Part shown: positions 35,255 through 44,964 of the stretch, piece by piece
Layout of the letters: each line of letters begins with the position of its first letter
How positions within the stretch are numbered: position 1 is the stretch's first letter
Assembly: GCA_937868725.1 (NCBI GenBank)
Contig: CALMMQ010000063.1
Location: 1 to 64,000, forward strand
DNA length: 64,000 nucleotides
Direction of reading: 5' to 3'
DNA from: an uncultured Pleomorphomonas sp.
GTDB taxonomy: Bacteria > Pseudomonadota > Alphaproteobacteria > Rhizobiales > Pleomorphomonadaceae
Notes under the pieces: generated by a model
The model's database searches: none
The model's input: the letters and a program-made list of their open reading frames with translations, nothing else
What the model was told of the DNA's origin: nothing
Made by a program: the position numbers and the translations under genes

Positions 35255-36210
35255 CAGCGGTAGGTGATGTTGGCCTTTTGGCGCAACTGCTGCGTCAGCT
35301 TCTTCGACACGTCCTCGGCCTGCTTGGAGAAGGTTTCAGCGTCATAGCTTGAAGAAACGGCGCTTTCGCCCGTCACCTGGATCTTCTGGCAGACGGCCAG
35401 CATGGTGATGCCGAGATCGCCCTGTTCGGGCGTCGTCAGGCGGCCGACGTCGGTCTTGTCGAGCTCGGCGCGCAGCGGCGGCGGGATTTCGCCGGCCAGC
35501 TTGCGACCGACGTTGATCACCGCCACATCCTTGAGGCTCTTGACCTGGTCGAGCGCGGTGTCGCAACCGCGGAACTGCAGACGGAAGGCGTCGGCCTCGC
35601 GCTTGCGGATGGCAACCTCCGTCGGCGTGGCAGAGGCCCTGACGGCGAAGACGATGCGTTGCAGCACGTAGTCGTCGGCCTTGACGTCGTTGGCCGCCTT
35701 TTCCTGGTTGCGCATCTGCTTGATGAGGTCCGACTGATCGTTCTTCATCTGCAGATTGACGTTGGCACGGACGATGCGACCCCAGGCCATCTGGGCCTTG
35801 AGGCGCGCCTTCAGCGTGTCGATCGGTACGCCGGCGTGGCCGAGCGCCGCGGCGAACTGCGCCGGCGACAGCTTGGATCGACTGGCGATGTCGGCAACGG
35901 CGTCATCGACGGCCCGGTCCGGAATATCGAGGCCGCGCTTCTTGGCGTCATCAATGCGCAGGGCCTCGTCGATGAGTTCGTCCTGCGCCGCCTTGACCGC
36001 CGGTCCCGGTGCCAGGTGGTTGGCGAGCTGCAACAGCTTGGCCCGGCCCTGGATGTCGAGCGTGGTGATGGCGTGATCGTTGACGATGATCTTGATGTCG
36101 CTGGCCAGTGCCGTTGCTGTCAGCCCCGTGGCCAGCGTCACTGACGCCAGCAGCCAGACTCCCGTCCAGCGGCCAATCATCCCTCGCTTGCCCCAATCTG
36201 CTTGCCGCAT
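35254..36210 (-). CDS. SurA N-terminal domain periplasmic chaperone-like protein
   Basis: A 318-residue exported protein with a signal peptide (about 11-37, ending TALASD) and a SurA_N-type domain (about 38-185: IKIIVNDHAITTLDIQGRAKLL, IDEALRIDDAKKRGLDI). The rest keeps a short LQRIVFAV segment but I see no clear parvulin isomerase signature, so the protein is shorter than E. coli SurA (about 430). Its place between lptD and pdxA is the surA slot of the conserved operon, implying help with outer-membrane protein folding, including LptD. GGGG is 6 nt before the ATG at 36210. Confidence 0.83.
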   Translation of the reverse strand: MRQADWGKRGMIGRWTGVWLLASVTLATGLTATALASDIKIIVNDHAITTLDIQGRAKLLQLANHLAPGPAVKAAQDELIDEALRIDDAKKRGLDIPDRAVDDAVADIASRSKLSPAQFAAALGHAGVPIDTLKARLKAQMAWGRIVRANVNLQMKNDQSDLIKQMRNQEKAANDVKADDYVLQRIVFAVRASATPTEVAIRKREADAFRLQFRGCDTALDQVKSLKDVAVINVGRKLAGEIPPPLRAELDKTDVGRLTTPEQGDLGITMLAVCQKIQVTGESAVSSSYDAETFSKQAEDVSKKLTQQLRQKANITYR

Positions 36211-36316
36211 TTTTTGCCCCGTCGATATTCGGTTCCGCCAACATCACGACTGCGCCGGTCGTTTCCCCGAACATCCGGCGGCAATCTGGCAAGTCTGTGA
36301 CCCAGCCGGGCGCCCG

Positions 36317-38641
36317 TCAGTCGTTGGCGCTGGCGCTGCCGCTGAGTTTGCCGAGCGTCCGGAAGCCAGCCGAAACGTAGAACGTCTGGTCGGACGGCGT
36401 GGTCGTCATGTCGTTGGAATACGAGAAGGAAATGGAGAACTCTTCGGCGTCATAGGCCAGACCGACGGCATCGCGCACGAAGTCGTTGTTGATGAGGTCG
36501 TAGCGGACCGATCCGAACAGGCGCCAGTTTTCCGACAGACGCAGCGAGGCGGCCGTTTGGACCTCCGAACGGTCGCTGGTGATGCCGTACTCGGGCTGCG
36601 AGCGGATGAAGGCGTAGGTGAGAGCCGACGTCAGCGGACCGCTCATGCCGACCACCTGCGCCTCAACGCGGTTGGCCTCGTAACTGTCCGGATCGATGCG
36701 CAGATTGCTGCCGAACTGCAGACCCATGTCGGTCGTCAGGTTGAGGGCGGCGACGTAGTCCGAACGATCCTTTTCGAGGCCCGAGTAGTTGGCCGGGTTG
36801 TAGGCGGTCAGCGCCGCGAACGAATTGTCGCCTGCCAGCTGGAACGACTGGCCGAACTGACCGTTGACGCCGATGCCGTAGCCGAAGGTGCCGGAATAGC
36901 GCAGGCCGAGGTTGGCGCGCGTGCCGCCTTCGACGCGGTCGTAGCCGGAGAACTTGTCATAGTCGAACAGCGAGTGGGCGTCGTAGACGAGGCTCTGCGC
37001 GTCGTCGTTGGCGACGTAGGCGCTCTCCTGCTCGCTGGGACGGGCGATGATCTGGGCCACCGGCTCGAAGATCTGCTGGCCGATGATCGAGTTCACAGCG
37101 ATGGGATAGCTGTACTCCAGCCCCGCCGCCGGCATGGCGCGCACGAAGGCATCGTTGTCGGCCTGCGGCAGGCCCGAACCGTCGGTCGGGTCGGAATAGA
37201 AGGCGTCGCCCTTGAAATACAGGAACGGCGTGAACACCTGGCCGACGCCGTCGACAAAGCGGCGGCGCCACAGGGCGTCGATGCTGGCGCGGTCGAACGT
37301 ACCGGCAGCGCCCCGCAGGCGCGAACCACCGTCGGCGACGCCGTCGTCGTTGAAGTCGTACTCGAAGCGGTCCGAGCGCGTCCGCGTCAGGCTGGTGACG
37401 TTGGAGGTCAGCGACAGTTCGCCGCCCCAGACCGGATCGGGCGCATAGTATTTGTAGTCGATGACCGGATGGACGAACGGCTGCTTCGACTGCAGGTCCT
37501 TGTCCTGGACCAGCGCGCCGGCTTCGGTCGAATCCGCCTCCTGGACGAAGAAGGCGTAGGCGTTGATGTCGAAGCGATTGCGACCGTTGACACCCGACAG
37601 GTAGATGTTGTTCACGGCAACATCGGATGCGCCGGAGCGCACGCTGTAGTTCTTCATGAACTGCGAGTCGGTGGCGGCCGCCAGATCCCAGCCCCAGGTC
37701 CAGCGATCGTTGATGCGGAACGAGCCTGACGTCTGGACCGCGCCGCGATACAGCCGGTCGCCGTCGTAGGACATGGCGCCACGGTCGTTCTGGCGAATGC
37801 CGGAAAGCTGGAACTTGTAGCTGCCGTTGTCGAGCTTTTGCCGCCATTCGGCGTCGAACAGCAGGCCCTGGCGCGTGTAGACGGCCGGCGACAGCGTCAG
37901 GCCGTAGTCGGGAGCCAGCGCCAGATAGTACGGCACCTTGAAGCCGATGCCACGCGACGACTTGTAGCTGGCGGTCGGCATCAGCAGGCCGGTCTTCTGC
38001 GTCACGCTCGGATCGGGCTGCGACATCATCGGCACCCAGGCCAGGGGCACGCCGAGGAACTCGAAGGTGGCGTTCTCCATCACCACCGTCTTCTCACCCT
38101 GCTTGTGGATGATGCGGTTGGCGCGGATCTGCCAGATGGGCTTGCGCCCCTTGACGCCGTTGCAGTCGACGCACGGCAGGTAGGTGGCATCCTCGAACGT
38201 GGTAACGTCGCCATTCTCGCGCTTGGCATGGCGCGCCTGGAAGGCGATCTGATCGGCCGTCACCAGCTCGAAGGCTTCGGCGACGCCTTCCCTGAGATCG
38301 TTGGTCAGGTCGATGGTGTCGCCACGGGCCACCGTGCCATTGGGATCGGTGATCTGGACGTGGCCGGTGGCGGTGACGCGCTTGGTCTTGCGGTTCACGG
38401 CCACCTGATCGGCAACGGTGACATAGTTGCCGTAGTAGATGACGACCTTGCCGCTGGCCGTGACGATGTTCTTGTCGAGGTCGTAGACGAGGTTGTCCGC
38501 TTCCACCAGCATCTTGGCGTTCGGATCCTCAGGCGCCTTCATCAGGCCGAGCAGGTTCGTGTCGGGGGTCACGCCCTCGCCGGCAGAGACCGCAAGCGGC
38601 CAAAGCAGGGTGGAGGCCGCGATTCCGGCGAGTAGGCGCAT
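36317..38641 (-). CDS. lptD: LPS-assembly protein LptD
   Basis: A 774-residue outer-membrane beta-barrel that inserts lipopolysaccharide into the outer leaflet. A signal peptide (about 1-21) is followed by the periplasmic OstA/LptA-like domain (about 40-150, ADNLVYDLDKNIVTASGKVVIYY) and the C-terminal barrel with alternating aromatic strands ending in a typical terminal segment. The ATG at 38641 starts cleanly at the signal peptide; an upstream in-frame ATG at 38683 would add 14 residues and lie within the gap to lptG. Gap to lptG is 44 bp. Confidence 0.96.
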   Translation of the reverse strand: MRLLAGIAASTLLWPLAVSAGEGVTPDTNLLGLMKAPEDPNAKMLVEADNLVYDLDKNIVTASGKVVIYYGNYVTVADQVAVNRKTKRVTATGHVQITDPNGTVARGDTIDLTNDLREGVAEAFELVTADQIAFQARHAKRENGDVTTFEDATYLPCVDCNGVKGRKPIWQIRANRIIHKQGEKTVVMENATFEFLGVPLAWVPMMSQPDPSVTQKTGLLMPTASYKSSRGIGFKVPYYLALAPDYGLTLSPAVYTRQGLLFDAEWRQKLDNGSYKFQLSGIRQNDRGAMSYDGDRLYRGAVQTSGSFRINDRWTWGWDLAAATDSQFMKNYSVRSGASDVAVNNIYLSGVNGRNRFDINAYAFFVQEADSTEAGALVQDKDLQSKQPFVHPVIDYKYYAPDPVWGGELSLTSNVTSLTRTRSDRFEYDFNDDGVADGGSRLRGAAGTFDRASIDALWRRRFVDGVGQVFTPFLYFKGDAFYSDPTDGSGLPQADNDAFVRAMPAAGLEYSYPIAVNSIIGQQIFEPVAQIIARPSEQESAYVANDDAQSLVYDAHSLFDYDKFSGYDRVEGGTRANLGLRYSGTFGYGIGVNGQFGQSFQLAGDNSFAALTAYNPANYSGLEKDRSDYVAALNLTTDMGLQFGSNLRIDPDSYEANRVEAQVVGMSGPLTSALTYAFIRSQPEYGITSDRSEVQTAASLRLSENWRLFGSVRYDLINNDFVRDAVGLAYDAEEFSISFSYSNDMTTTPSDQTFYVSAGFRTLGKLSGSASAND

Positions 38642-38685
38642 CAGTAGGCGCCGATGTGATTGCGGATAATCAGAACGGCGCAATC

Positions 38686-39780
38686 TTATCCATCCTCACG
38701 GAACAACAACACGGTAGAACCTAGCAGCAAGGCCACTATGGGCGGTGTCCAGGCGGCAAGGATTGGTGACACCAAGCCCTCGCTGCCGAGCTCACGAGCA
38801 ATTTCCATGGTGACATAAAGCACGAAGCCGGCGCCGACGCCACCTAGAATCATGCGTCCAGTGCCACCGGAGCGCTGCTGTCCAAGGGATACTGTGGCAG
38901 CAATGAGCACCATGGCGGCCAGAAGCAGCGGCCGCGCCAGCAACACCTGATATTGCAACAGGAAGCGATAGGCCGGCAACGACGAACTGCGAGCCTGCTC
39001 GATGGCCGCCGGCAGGTTCCAGAACGAAATGGCGTTGGGCGATTCGAGGCCGTTCGACACGTGCTTGGCGGTGAGCCGGGTCGGGATGGAGTAGGTGTCG
39101 AGCTTCTGCGGCGCGCCGGAGTGGTCGATCAGCGTCACCGAGCTGAGACGCCAGGCGTTGTCCTCGAGATGGGCGGACGCGGCCTCGACCCGGTGGTCGA
39201 GCAGGCCGTTGTCGTTGAACACCCAGAACGTCGGGTTGAGGATGGTGGCGCCGCGATCGGCGATGCCGGTCAGATGCAGCACGGCGTTGCCGCCTTCCAT
39301 CTGCTGCCGCGTCCAGGTGATGGTCGGGCCGCTCGAAAACAGCGCCGAGACGACCGACGCCTTGGCGCCCTTGAGGATGTCGTCGGACATGGACCGCGCC
39401 GTCGTGGCCAGCGGATTGTAGGCGGTCGTCGTCAGCACGCCGGCGATGAAGGCGAACAGGAAGCCGGGCAGGGCGAACTGCCACACCGACAGGCCGGAGG
39501 CGCGGGCGACGACGAGCTGGGAGGAGTGCGACAGCATGATGAAGGCGCCGATCGATCCCAGCAGCACGGCGAACGGCACCACCTGTTCCATCAGCACCGG
39601 CACGCGCAGGCCGGAGGCCAGCACCAGCATGCCGATCGACAGGTCGTCGCGATCGCCGCTAGAGCGCAACAGTTCGAGGCAGTCGATGAGGAAGACCAGC
39701 AGCAGGATGCCGACGAACATGCCGACGATCCAGCGTGCGAAATACCAGCCGAAGTAGGAGCCGAGGGTCCGCGAGATCAT
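38686..39780 (-). CDS. lptG: LPS export ABC transporter permease LptG
   Basis: A 364-residue inner-membrane permease. Three N-terminal helices, a periplasmic beta-jellyroll domain (about 130-270) and three C-terminal helices match the YjgP/YjgQ family. With LptF and LptB it drives LPS from the inner membrane to the LptA bridge. Its ATG overlaps the lptF stop as ATGA (4 nt). The same frame stays open upstream through lptF but that is antisense-phase artefact; the LptG start is unambiguous. Confidence 0.95.
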   Translation of the reverse strand: MISRTLGSYFGWYFARWIVGMFVGILLLVFLIDCLELLRSSGDRDDLSIGMLVLASGLRVPVLMEQVVPFAVLLGSIGAFIMLSHSSQLVVARASGLSVWQFALPGFLFAFIAGVLTTTAYNPLATTARSMSDDILKGAKASVVSALFSSGPTITWTRQQMEGGNAVLHLTGIADRGATILNPTFWVFNDNGLLDHRVEAASAHLEDNAWRLSSVTLIDHSGAPQKLDTYSIPTRLTAKHVSNGLESPNAISFWNLPAAIEQARSSSLPAYRFLLQYQVLLARPLLLAAMVLIAATVSLGQQRSGGTGRMILGGVGAGFVLYVTMEIARELGSEGLVSPILAAWTPPIVALLLGSTVLLFREDG

Positions 39781-40958
39781 TGAGCCTCTTCCTCCTCGTC
39801 GGACGCCCGCGAGAAGCGCCGCGCCAGGCGTGCCGAAACGGCGTCGAGCCATTCGCCGATCGACCGCGGCAGCGCCGGGCGGATGCCGAAGATCACCAGC
39901 AGGCCGAACAGCACAATCAGCACCGGCGGGCACAGCAGCGCCGCTGGCGCGAAGGCATCGTTGGCCTTGCTGAGGCCGAGCAGGCCGTAGCCGACGATGC
40001 GCGTCAGCGAGGCAAACAGCAGCGCGGCAGCGAGCGCCGACGTCTGGCCGCGCCGGTTGGTGCTGGGGAAGCCCAGAAACAGGAAGACCACCAGCGTCGC
40101 CGCCAGCGGATAGAATGGCTCGGCGATGCGGTTCATCAGTTCGCTGTCGAGCTCGACCGGCGTGTACTTGCCGTCGCTCTGGTGTTCCGCCGCCAGGATG
40201 TCGGAGATGGTCAGCTCGTTGGTGGCGTAGCGGCCGGCATTGGCCGCTGGCGTCAACTGACTGAGATCGAAGGCATAGGAGCCGAAGACGACGAAGGTGC
40301 TGGAACGGTCGATGCGGCGCGTCCGCTCGACGGTGCCGTTTTCCATTACCAGCATCGAACGGCCGAGCACGTCGGCGATGCGGCCGCGCTTGGCGGTATA
40401 GGTATAGGTGAACTCGCCCTCGCGCTGGTCGGCGATGAACAGGTCGACCAGCGAGCCGTCGCCGGCACGGTCGCGGATGTGGAACGTCAGGCCATCGTCG
40501 ATCTCGGTGAACCGGCCCGGCTGGATGACGTTGGTGACGATGTCGGCACGGATGGAGGCCCCGATGTCCGATACGGTGCGCGAGGCGATCGGTCCGGCCC
40601 AGAATGAGATGATGGCCACGAAGGCGCACACCGTCGCCGCCACCAGCAGGAACGGCACCACCAGCTGACGCTGCGACACGCCGGCAGCGGTGATGGCCAC
40701 GAGGTTGCTGGACGATTGCAGCTGATGCAGCACGATGACCAGCGCCACGATCAGCGCAAACGGCGCCACGATCCCCAGCACCTGCGGCAGGGTCAGCAGC
40801 GTGATGCCGAAATAGAGGGCGATGGCCTGCCCCTTGGCGGTGACGAGGTCGAATCTGCGCAGCGCCTGCGTCACCCAGGCGATCCCGACCAGCGTGAACA
40901 GCACGCCGGAAAACGCCGCCAGGGTTCGAATGAAGAGATAGGTTCCAAAACGCCGCAT
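39777..40958 (-). CDS. lptF: LPS export ABC transporter permease LptF
   Basis: A 393-residue partner of LptG with the same topology: N-terminal helices beginning RRFGTYLFIRTLAAF, a periplasmic domain (about 130-275) and C-terminal helices. The tail is acidic (ASDEEEEAQ). First gene of the leftward lptF-lptG-lptD-surA-like-pdxA-rsmA cluster; its promoter must be in the 364-bp region shared with pepA. Confidence 0.95.
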   Translation of the reverse strand: MRRFGTYLFIRTLAAFSGVLFTLVGIAWVTQALRRFDLVTAKGQAIALYFGITLLTLPQVLGIVAPFALIVALVIVLHQLQSSSNLVAITAAGVSQRQLVVPFLLVAATVCAFVAIISFWAGPIASRTVSDIGASIRADIVTNVIQPGRFTEIDDGLTFHIRDRAGDGSLVDLFIADQREGEFTYTYTAKRGRIADVLGRSMLVMENGTVERTRRIDRSSTFVVFGSYAFDLSQLTPAANAGRYATNELTISDILAAEHQSDGKYTPVELDSELMNRIAEPFYPLAATLVVFLFLGFPSTNRRGQTSALAAALLFASLTRIVGYGLLGLSKANDAFAPAALLCPPVLIVLFGLLVIFGIRPALPRSIGEWLDAVSARLARRFSRASDEEEEAQ

Positions 40959-41322
40959 CAGCCGCCCGTATCCCGCCCTGTCCCGTGCCGATCCGCCTGG
41001 AGTGGCGGGGAGGGACGACTGTTCGTAACCGAGCGCTCACCGGCCGGTGGCCGAAGGCGGGCGCAACTGTCCCGATACCATAACGCGCGGATAGTGAATC
41101 ATTTCTCTCTGGCCCGCAAGCGACCGCCACCTGCTCGCCGTGGCTGCGGGCGCCCGAACATGATCGCGCGCCTTTGTCTTGTCCTGACGGGCAAGCCGCG
41201 TCACATTGGAGCCATGATGACGCTGGCATGGTCTGTCAGCGTCCCGTCCGGCCGGCAACGGCGAGGACGAACGGAACCGGCCGGCAGACCGGCGGCCACT
41301 ACCACATGATCAGGATGGAACC
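40959..41322. promoter_or_regulatory. Divergent control region between lptF and pepA
   Basis: 364 bp without a gene. TTGTCC and CACATT, 17 bp apart around 41180-41210, could be a weak pepA promoter. Reading frames through it on both strands have no ribosome binding site or family likeness. It must also hold the lptF promoter, which was not located. Confidence 0.4.
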
Positions 41323-42819
41323 ATGACTTCGCTCCCCCAAATCAGTTTTTCCAAGTCGCCGGATGACGGCGCGGCGGCCCTGGTTGTCTTCCTCGATGTC
41401 GACAACAAGGCCGGTGAAGCCGGGCGCGAGGTTCTGGCCGCCGCTGGCGACGCCATCGATCGGGCTCTTGCCGCCACCGCCTTTGCCGGCAAGCCGGGCG
41501 TCGCGCTCGATCTCTTGGCGCCGGCGGGCATCAAGGCCGATCGCCTGCTGCTGGTCGGTGCCGGTGTTGGCGCCGAGGCCGACCTCAAGACGGCGCTGAA
41601 GCTGGGCGGCCAGGTGGCCGGCAAGCTCAAGGAGCTCAAGGTCAAGGCCGCCTCGGTTCTGCTCGACATCAACGGCCTGACGGTGACGCCGGAGTTCGCC
41701 GCCGAGTTTGCTCTCGGCCTGCGCCTGCGCACCTACGCCTTCGACAAGTACAAGACGGCCAAGAAGGACGATGACGCGCCCGAATCTCTCGCTGTAACGA
41801 TCGTCGTCGACGGCGCCGGCAAGGCGCGCAAGGCTTGGGCCGACGCCGAGGCGGTGGCCGAGGGCGTTGAGCTCGCCCGCAATCTCGTCAACGAAGCGCC
41901 CAACCATCTTGGCCCGTCCGATTTTGCCGACGAGGCCAGGAAGCTCGAGAAGCTCGGCGTCGACGTCGAGATCCTCGACGAGAAGGACATGAAGAAGCTC
42001 GGCATGGGGGCGCTGCTCGCCGTCGGCAAGGGCTCGGTGCGCGCGCCGCGTCTGGCCGTGCTCAAGTGGAAGGGCGTCGATGTCGATCAGGCGCCGATCG
42101 CCTTCATCGGCAAGGGCCTGGTGTTTGATTCGGGCGGCATCTCCATCAAGCCGGCCGCCAGCATGGAAGACATGAAGGGCGACATGGCGGGCGCCGCCGC
42201 CGTCACCGGGCTGTTCCACGCCTTGGCCGGCCGCAAGGCCAAGGTCAACGCCATCGGCATTCTCGGCATCGCCGAAAACCTGCCCGACGGCGGCTCCTAT
42301 CGCCCCGGCGACATCCTGAAGTCGATGTCGGGCCAGACGATCGAAGTGGTCAACACCGACGCCGAAGGCCGCCTCGTGCTCGCCGATGCGCTCTGGTACT
42401 GCCAGGACCGTTTCAAGCCGGCGGCCATGATCGACCTCGCCACCCTGACCGGCGCCATCGTCGTCGCCCTCGGCCAGCACATTGCCGGCCTGTTCTCGAG
42501 CGACGACACGCTGGCCGCCAATCTCGTCCAGGCGGGCGAAGACGTCGGCGAGCACCTGTGGCGCATGCCGCTCGGCCCTGAGTACGACAAGCTGATCGAC
42601 AGCAAGTTCGCCGACATGAAGAACTCCGGAGGCCGCCACGGCGGCTCGATCACGGCGGCCCAGTTCCTCAAGCGCTTCACCAACAACGTCGCCTGGGCCC
42701 ATCTCGACATCGCCGGCACGGCCATGGGCAGCCCGGACACCGACATCAACCGCTCGTGGGCGTCGGGCTACGGTGTGCGCCTGCTCGACCAGCTGGTGCG
42801 CAACGCCTACGAGGTGTGA
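41323..42819 (+). CDS. pepA: Leucyl aminopeptidase (M17 family)
   Basis: A 498-residue cytosolic hexameric peptidase with two metal ions. The N-terminal macro-like domain is followed by the catalytic domain with [23 protein letters not shown] and the signature [14 protein letters not shown], ending with DIAGTAM. PepA can also bind DNA in some bacteria. Followed closely by a tiny membrane protein gene and holC; the pepA-holC order is widespread. Confidence 0.97.
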   Translation: MTSLPQISFSKSPDDGAAALVVFLDVDNKAGEAGREVLAAAGDAIDRALAATAFAGKPGVALDLLAPAGIKADRLLLVGAGVGAEADLKTALKLGGQVAGKLKELKVKAASVLLDINGLTVTPEFAAEFALGLRLRTYAFDKYKTAKKDDDAPESLAVTIVVDGAGKARKAWADAEAVAEGVELARNLVNEAPNHLGPSDFADEARKLEKLGVDVEILDEKDMKKLGMGALLAVGKGSVRAPRLAVLKWKGVDVDQAPIAFIGKGLVFDSGGISIKPAASMEDMKGDMAGAAAVTGLFHALAGRKAKVNAIGILGIAENLPDGGSYRPGDILKSMSGQTIEVVNTDAEGRLVLADALWYCQDRFKPAAMIDLATLTGAIVVALGQHIAGLFSSDDTLAANLVQAGEDVGEHLWRMPLGPEYDKLIDSKFADMKNSGGRHGGSITAAQFLKRFTNNVAWAHLDIAGTAMGSPDTDINRSWASGYGVRLLDQLVRNAYEV

Positions 42820-42867
42820 GGCACGCCGCCGTTGCGGTGGGTCTTGCAATGACAGGGGGAGGGCGGC

Positions 42868-43035
42868 ATGAGAACGCTGATCAAGCTCGCCCTCCTGTTT
42901 CTGGCGGTCTGGGGCGGCGGCGCCTGGTTCTGGTCTCGCCTCAGCGGCAAATCGCCGCCGCTCGGGCGCCTGGCCGCGCTGGCGGCGGTGCTCACCCTGG
43001 CGGCACTGGTGCTCGATTCGCTGATCGGATGGTAG
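42868..43035 (+). CDS. Small two-helix membrane protein between pepA and holC
   Basis: A 55-residue frame with ATG at 42868, preceded by AGGGGGAGGG ending 4-5 nt upstream, and TAG at 43033-43035. The sequence begins MRTLIKLALLFLAVW and ends with LTLAALVLDSLIGW; two hydrophobic segments (about 4-22 and 33-53) flank a short Ser/Lys/Pro loop. It ends 4 bp before the holC ATG, so it is translated between pepA and holC. No family recognised. Strong SD, tight spacing and coherent topology argue that it is real. Confidence 0.72.
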   Translation: MRTLIKLALLFLAVWGGGAWFWSRLSGKSPPLGRLAALAAVLTLAALVLDSLIGW

Positions 43036-43039
43036 GACG

Positions 43040-43492
43040 ATGACTGAAGCGCTGTTCTATCACCTTGAGCGACAGAAGGTCGAAGACGTCCTGCCCGTGT
43101 TGCTGCTGCGGACGCTCGAACGTGGCTGGAAGGCCGTGGTGCAGGCCGGCAGCCGCGAACGGCTTGAGGCCATCGACAGTCATCTCTGGACCTTCGACGA
43201 CGCCGCCTTTCTGCCGCACGGCACCAGCGAGGATGGCCGCGACGCCGATCAACCGGTGTTTCTCACCACCGGTCCGGAAACGCCCAACGGCGCTGCCGTC
43301 CGCTTTCTCGTCGATCGCGCCGAGTTGCCGCCGCATCTTGAGACATTGGAGCGGGTGGTCCTGCTGTTCGACGGCACCGACGAGGCGGCGCTCGCCGACG
43401 CCCGCGCCGCCTGGAAACAGCTCAAGGGGCTGGGGTTCTCCGTGACCTATTGGCAGCAGGACGACGCCGGCCGCTGGACGCGCAAGGCCTGA
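43040..43492 (+). CDS. holC: DNA polymerase III chi subunit
   Basis: A 150-residue clamp-loader accessory protein that bridges the replisome to single-strand-binding protein. Typical features are FYHLERQKVEDVLPVLL at the start, the W(x)FDDAAFLPHG loop and VVLLFDGTDEAAL. It lies 4 bp after the small membrane protein gene and downstream of pepA, the usual holC context. Confidence 0.93.
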   Translation: MTEALFYHLERQKVEDVLPVLLLRTLERGWKAVVQAGSRERLEAIDSHLWTFDDAAFLPHGTSEDGRDADQPVFLTTGPETPNGAAVRFLVDRAELPPHLETLERVVLLFDGTDEAALADARAAWKQLKGLGFSVTYWQQDDAGRWTRKA

Positions 43493-43558
43493 CCGGCGGT
43501 TGTCGTTTGCCCAAAAGCCCCCCTGACATTTGGGGCCGGCATGGGCTAGAACGCCGTC

Positions 43559-44935
43559 ATGTCTACCGTCGTTCGCTTCGCGCCGTCTCCCACCGGCTAT
43601 ATCCACATCGGCAATGCCCGCACGGCGTTGTTCAACTGGCTGTTCGCTCTCAAGACCGGCGGCCGCTTCATTCTTCGCCTCGACGACACCGATCGCGAGC
43701 GCTCGACGGAGGCGTACGCCGCCGGCATCGTCGAGGACCTGGCTTGGCTCGGCATCGTCCCGCCAGCCTCTTTCCGCCAGTCCGACCGCCTCGACCGCTA
43801 TGAGGCGGCGCGTGACGCGCTGCTGGCCAAGGGCCTCATCTATCCCTGCTACGAGACGCAGGAGGAGCTGGAATACGCCCGTCGGCGCCGCCTCGCCCGT
43901 CATCTGCCACCCATCTACGACCGGGCGGCACTGAAGTTGTCGGCCGACGATCGCGCCCGCCTTGAGGCCGAGGGCCGCAAGCCGCACTGGCGCTTCCTGC
44001 TGCCCAACTTCGATGATGACCCGATGCGGCCAGTGCGTCGCGAGGTGCATTGGGACGATCTCTGCCGCGGTCGCGAGACGGTGGACCTCGCCTCGCTGTC
44101 CGATCCGGTGCTGATCCGCGCCGACGGCAGCTATCTCTATACGCTGCCCTCGGTGGTCGACGACATCGACAGCGCCGTCACCCACATCATCCGCGGCGGT
44201 GATCACATTACCAATACCGGCGTGCAGATTGCCCTGTTCGAGGCCCTTGGCGGTCCGGTGCCGGCTTTTGGCCATCACAATCTTTTGACCGACGCCAGCG
44301 GCGAGGGCTTCTCCAAGCGTACCGGTGCCATGTCGCTGCGCCGCCTGCGCGCCGATGGCCTGGAGCCGGAGGCGGTTGCTTCGCTGGCTGTCCACATCGG
44401 CACCTCGCACGCGGTGGAGCGCGTCGGCTCTCTCGCCGATCTCGCCGCCGACTTCGATCTCGCCGATACCTCGCGCTCGGCGGCCCGCTTCGACATGGCC
44501 GAACTGCTGGCCCTCAACGCCCGTACCGTCCACGCCCTCGATTTCGGTCATGTCGCCTCGCGCCTCACTGCCGCCGGAGTTGCCGCCGACCCTGCCTTCT
44601 GGGAAGCGGTGAAGGGTAATTGCTCGACGCTGAACGACGTCGCCGGCTGGTGGCGTCTGGTTACCGGCCCGGTCGAGCCGGTGGCCGACGCGGCCGATGG
44701 CAAGTTCCTGTCGCTGGCGCTGGAGTTGCTGCCGCCGGCCCCTTGGGGTCGTGACACCTTCAAGGCCTGGACGACCGCGCTCAAGGAAGGATCGGACCGG
44801 CGCGGCCGGGCGCTGTTCATGCCGTTGCGCCTGGCTCTGACCGGTCTCGATCATGGTCCGGAACTGGCGCCGCTCCTGCCGTTGATCGGTGAGGCGGCGG
44901 TGCGCCAGCGCCTCGCGGCGGCGATCGCCGGCTGA
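43559..44935 (+). CDS. gltX: Glutamyl-tRNA synthetase
   Basis: A 458-residue class I synthetase. The HIGH motif is HIGN in [23 protein letters not shown] and the KMSKS loop is FSKRTG, the relaxed form usual in GluRS. The discriminating arginine/anticodon domain is of the bacterial GluRS type, about 460 residues. Many alphaproteobacteria carry two GluRS copies, one charging tRNA-Gln for the GatCAB route; this one could be either. No zinc cluster is visible in the SWIM region. Confidence 0.93.
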   Translation: MSTVVRFAPSPTGYIHIGNARTALFNWLFALKTGGRFILRLDDTDRERSTEAYAAGIVEDLAWLGIVPPASFRQSDRLDRYEAARDALLAKGLIYPCYETQEELEYARRRRLARHLPPIYDRAALKLSADDRARLEAEGRKPHWRFLLPNFDDDPMRPVRREVHWDDLCRGRETVDLASLSDPVLIRADGSYLYTLPSVVDDIDSAVTHIIRGGDHITNTGVQIALFEALGGPVPAFGHHNLLTDASGEGFSKRTGAMSLRRLRADGLEPEAVASLAVHIGTSHAVERVGSLADLAADFDLADTSRSAARFDMAELLALNARTVHALDFGHVASRLTAAGVAADPAFWEAVKGNCSTLNDVAGWWRLVTGPVEPVADAADGKFLSLALELLPPAPWGRDTFKAWTTALKEGSDRRGRALFMPLRLALTGLDHGPELAPLLPLIGEAAVRQRLAAAIAG

Positions 44936-44964
44936 GGACTGGTGCCTCAAGCGAGAGGAAAGCC

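Noticed and set aside
38686-41229. One long minus-strand frame covering lptG and running on opposite phase through lptF
   Set aside because: LptG starts clearly at 39780 with a 4-nt overlap to lptF; the upstream part is out of phase with the real LptF.
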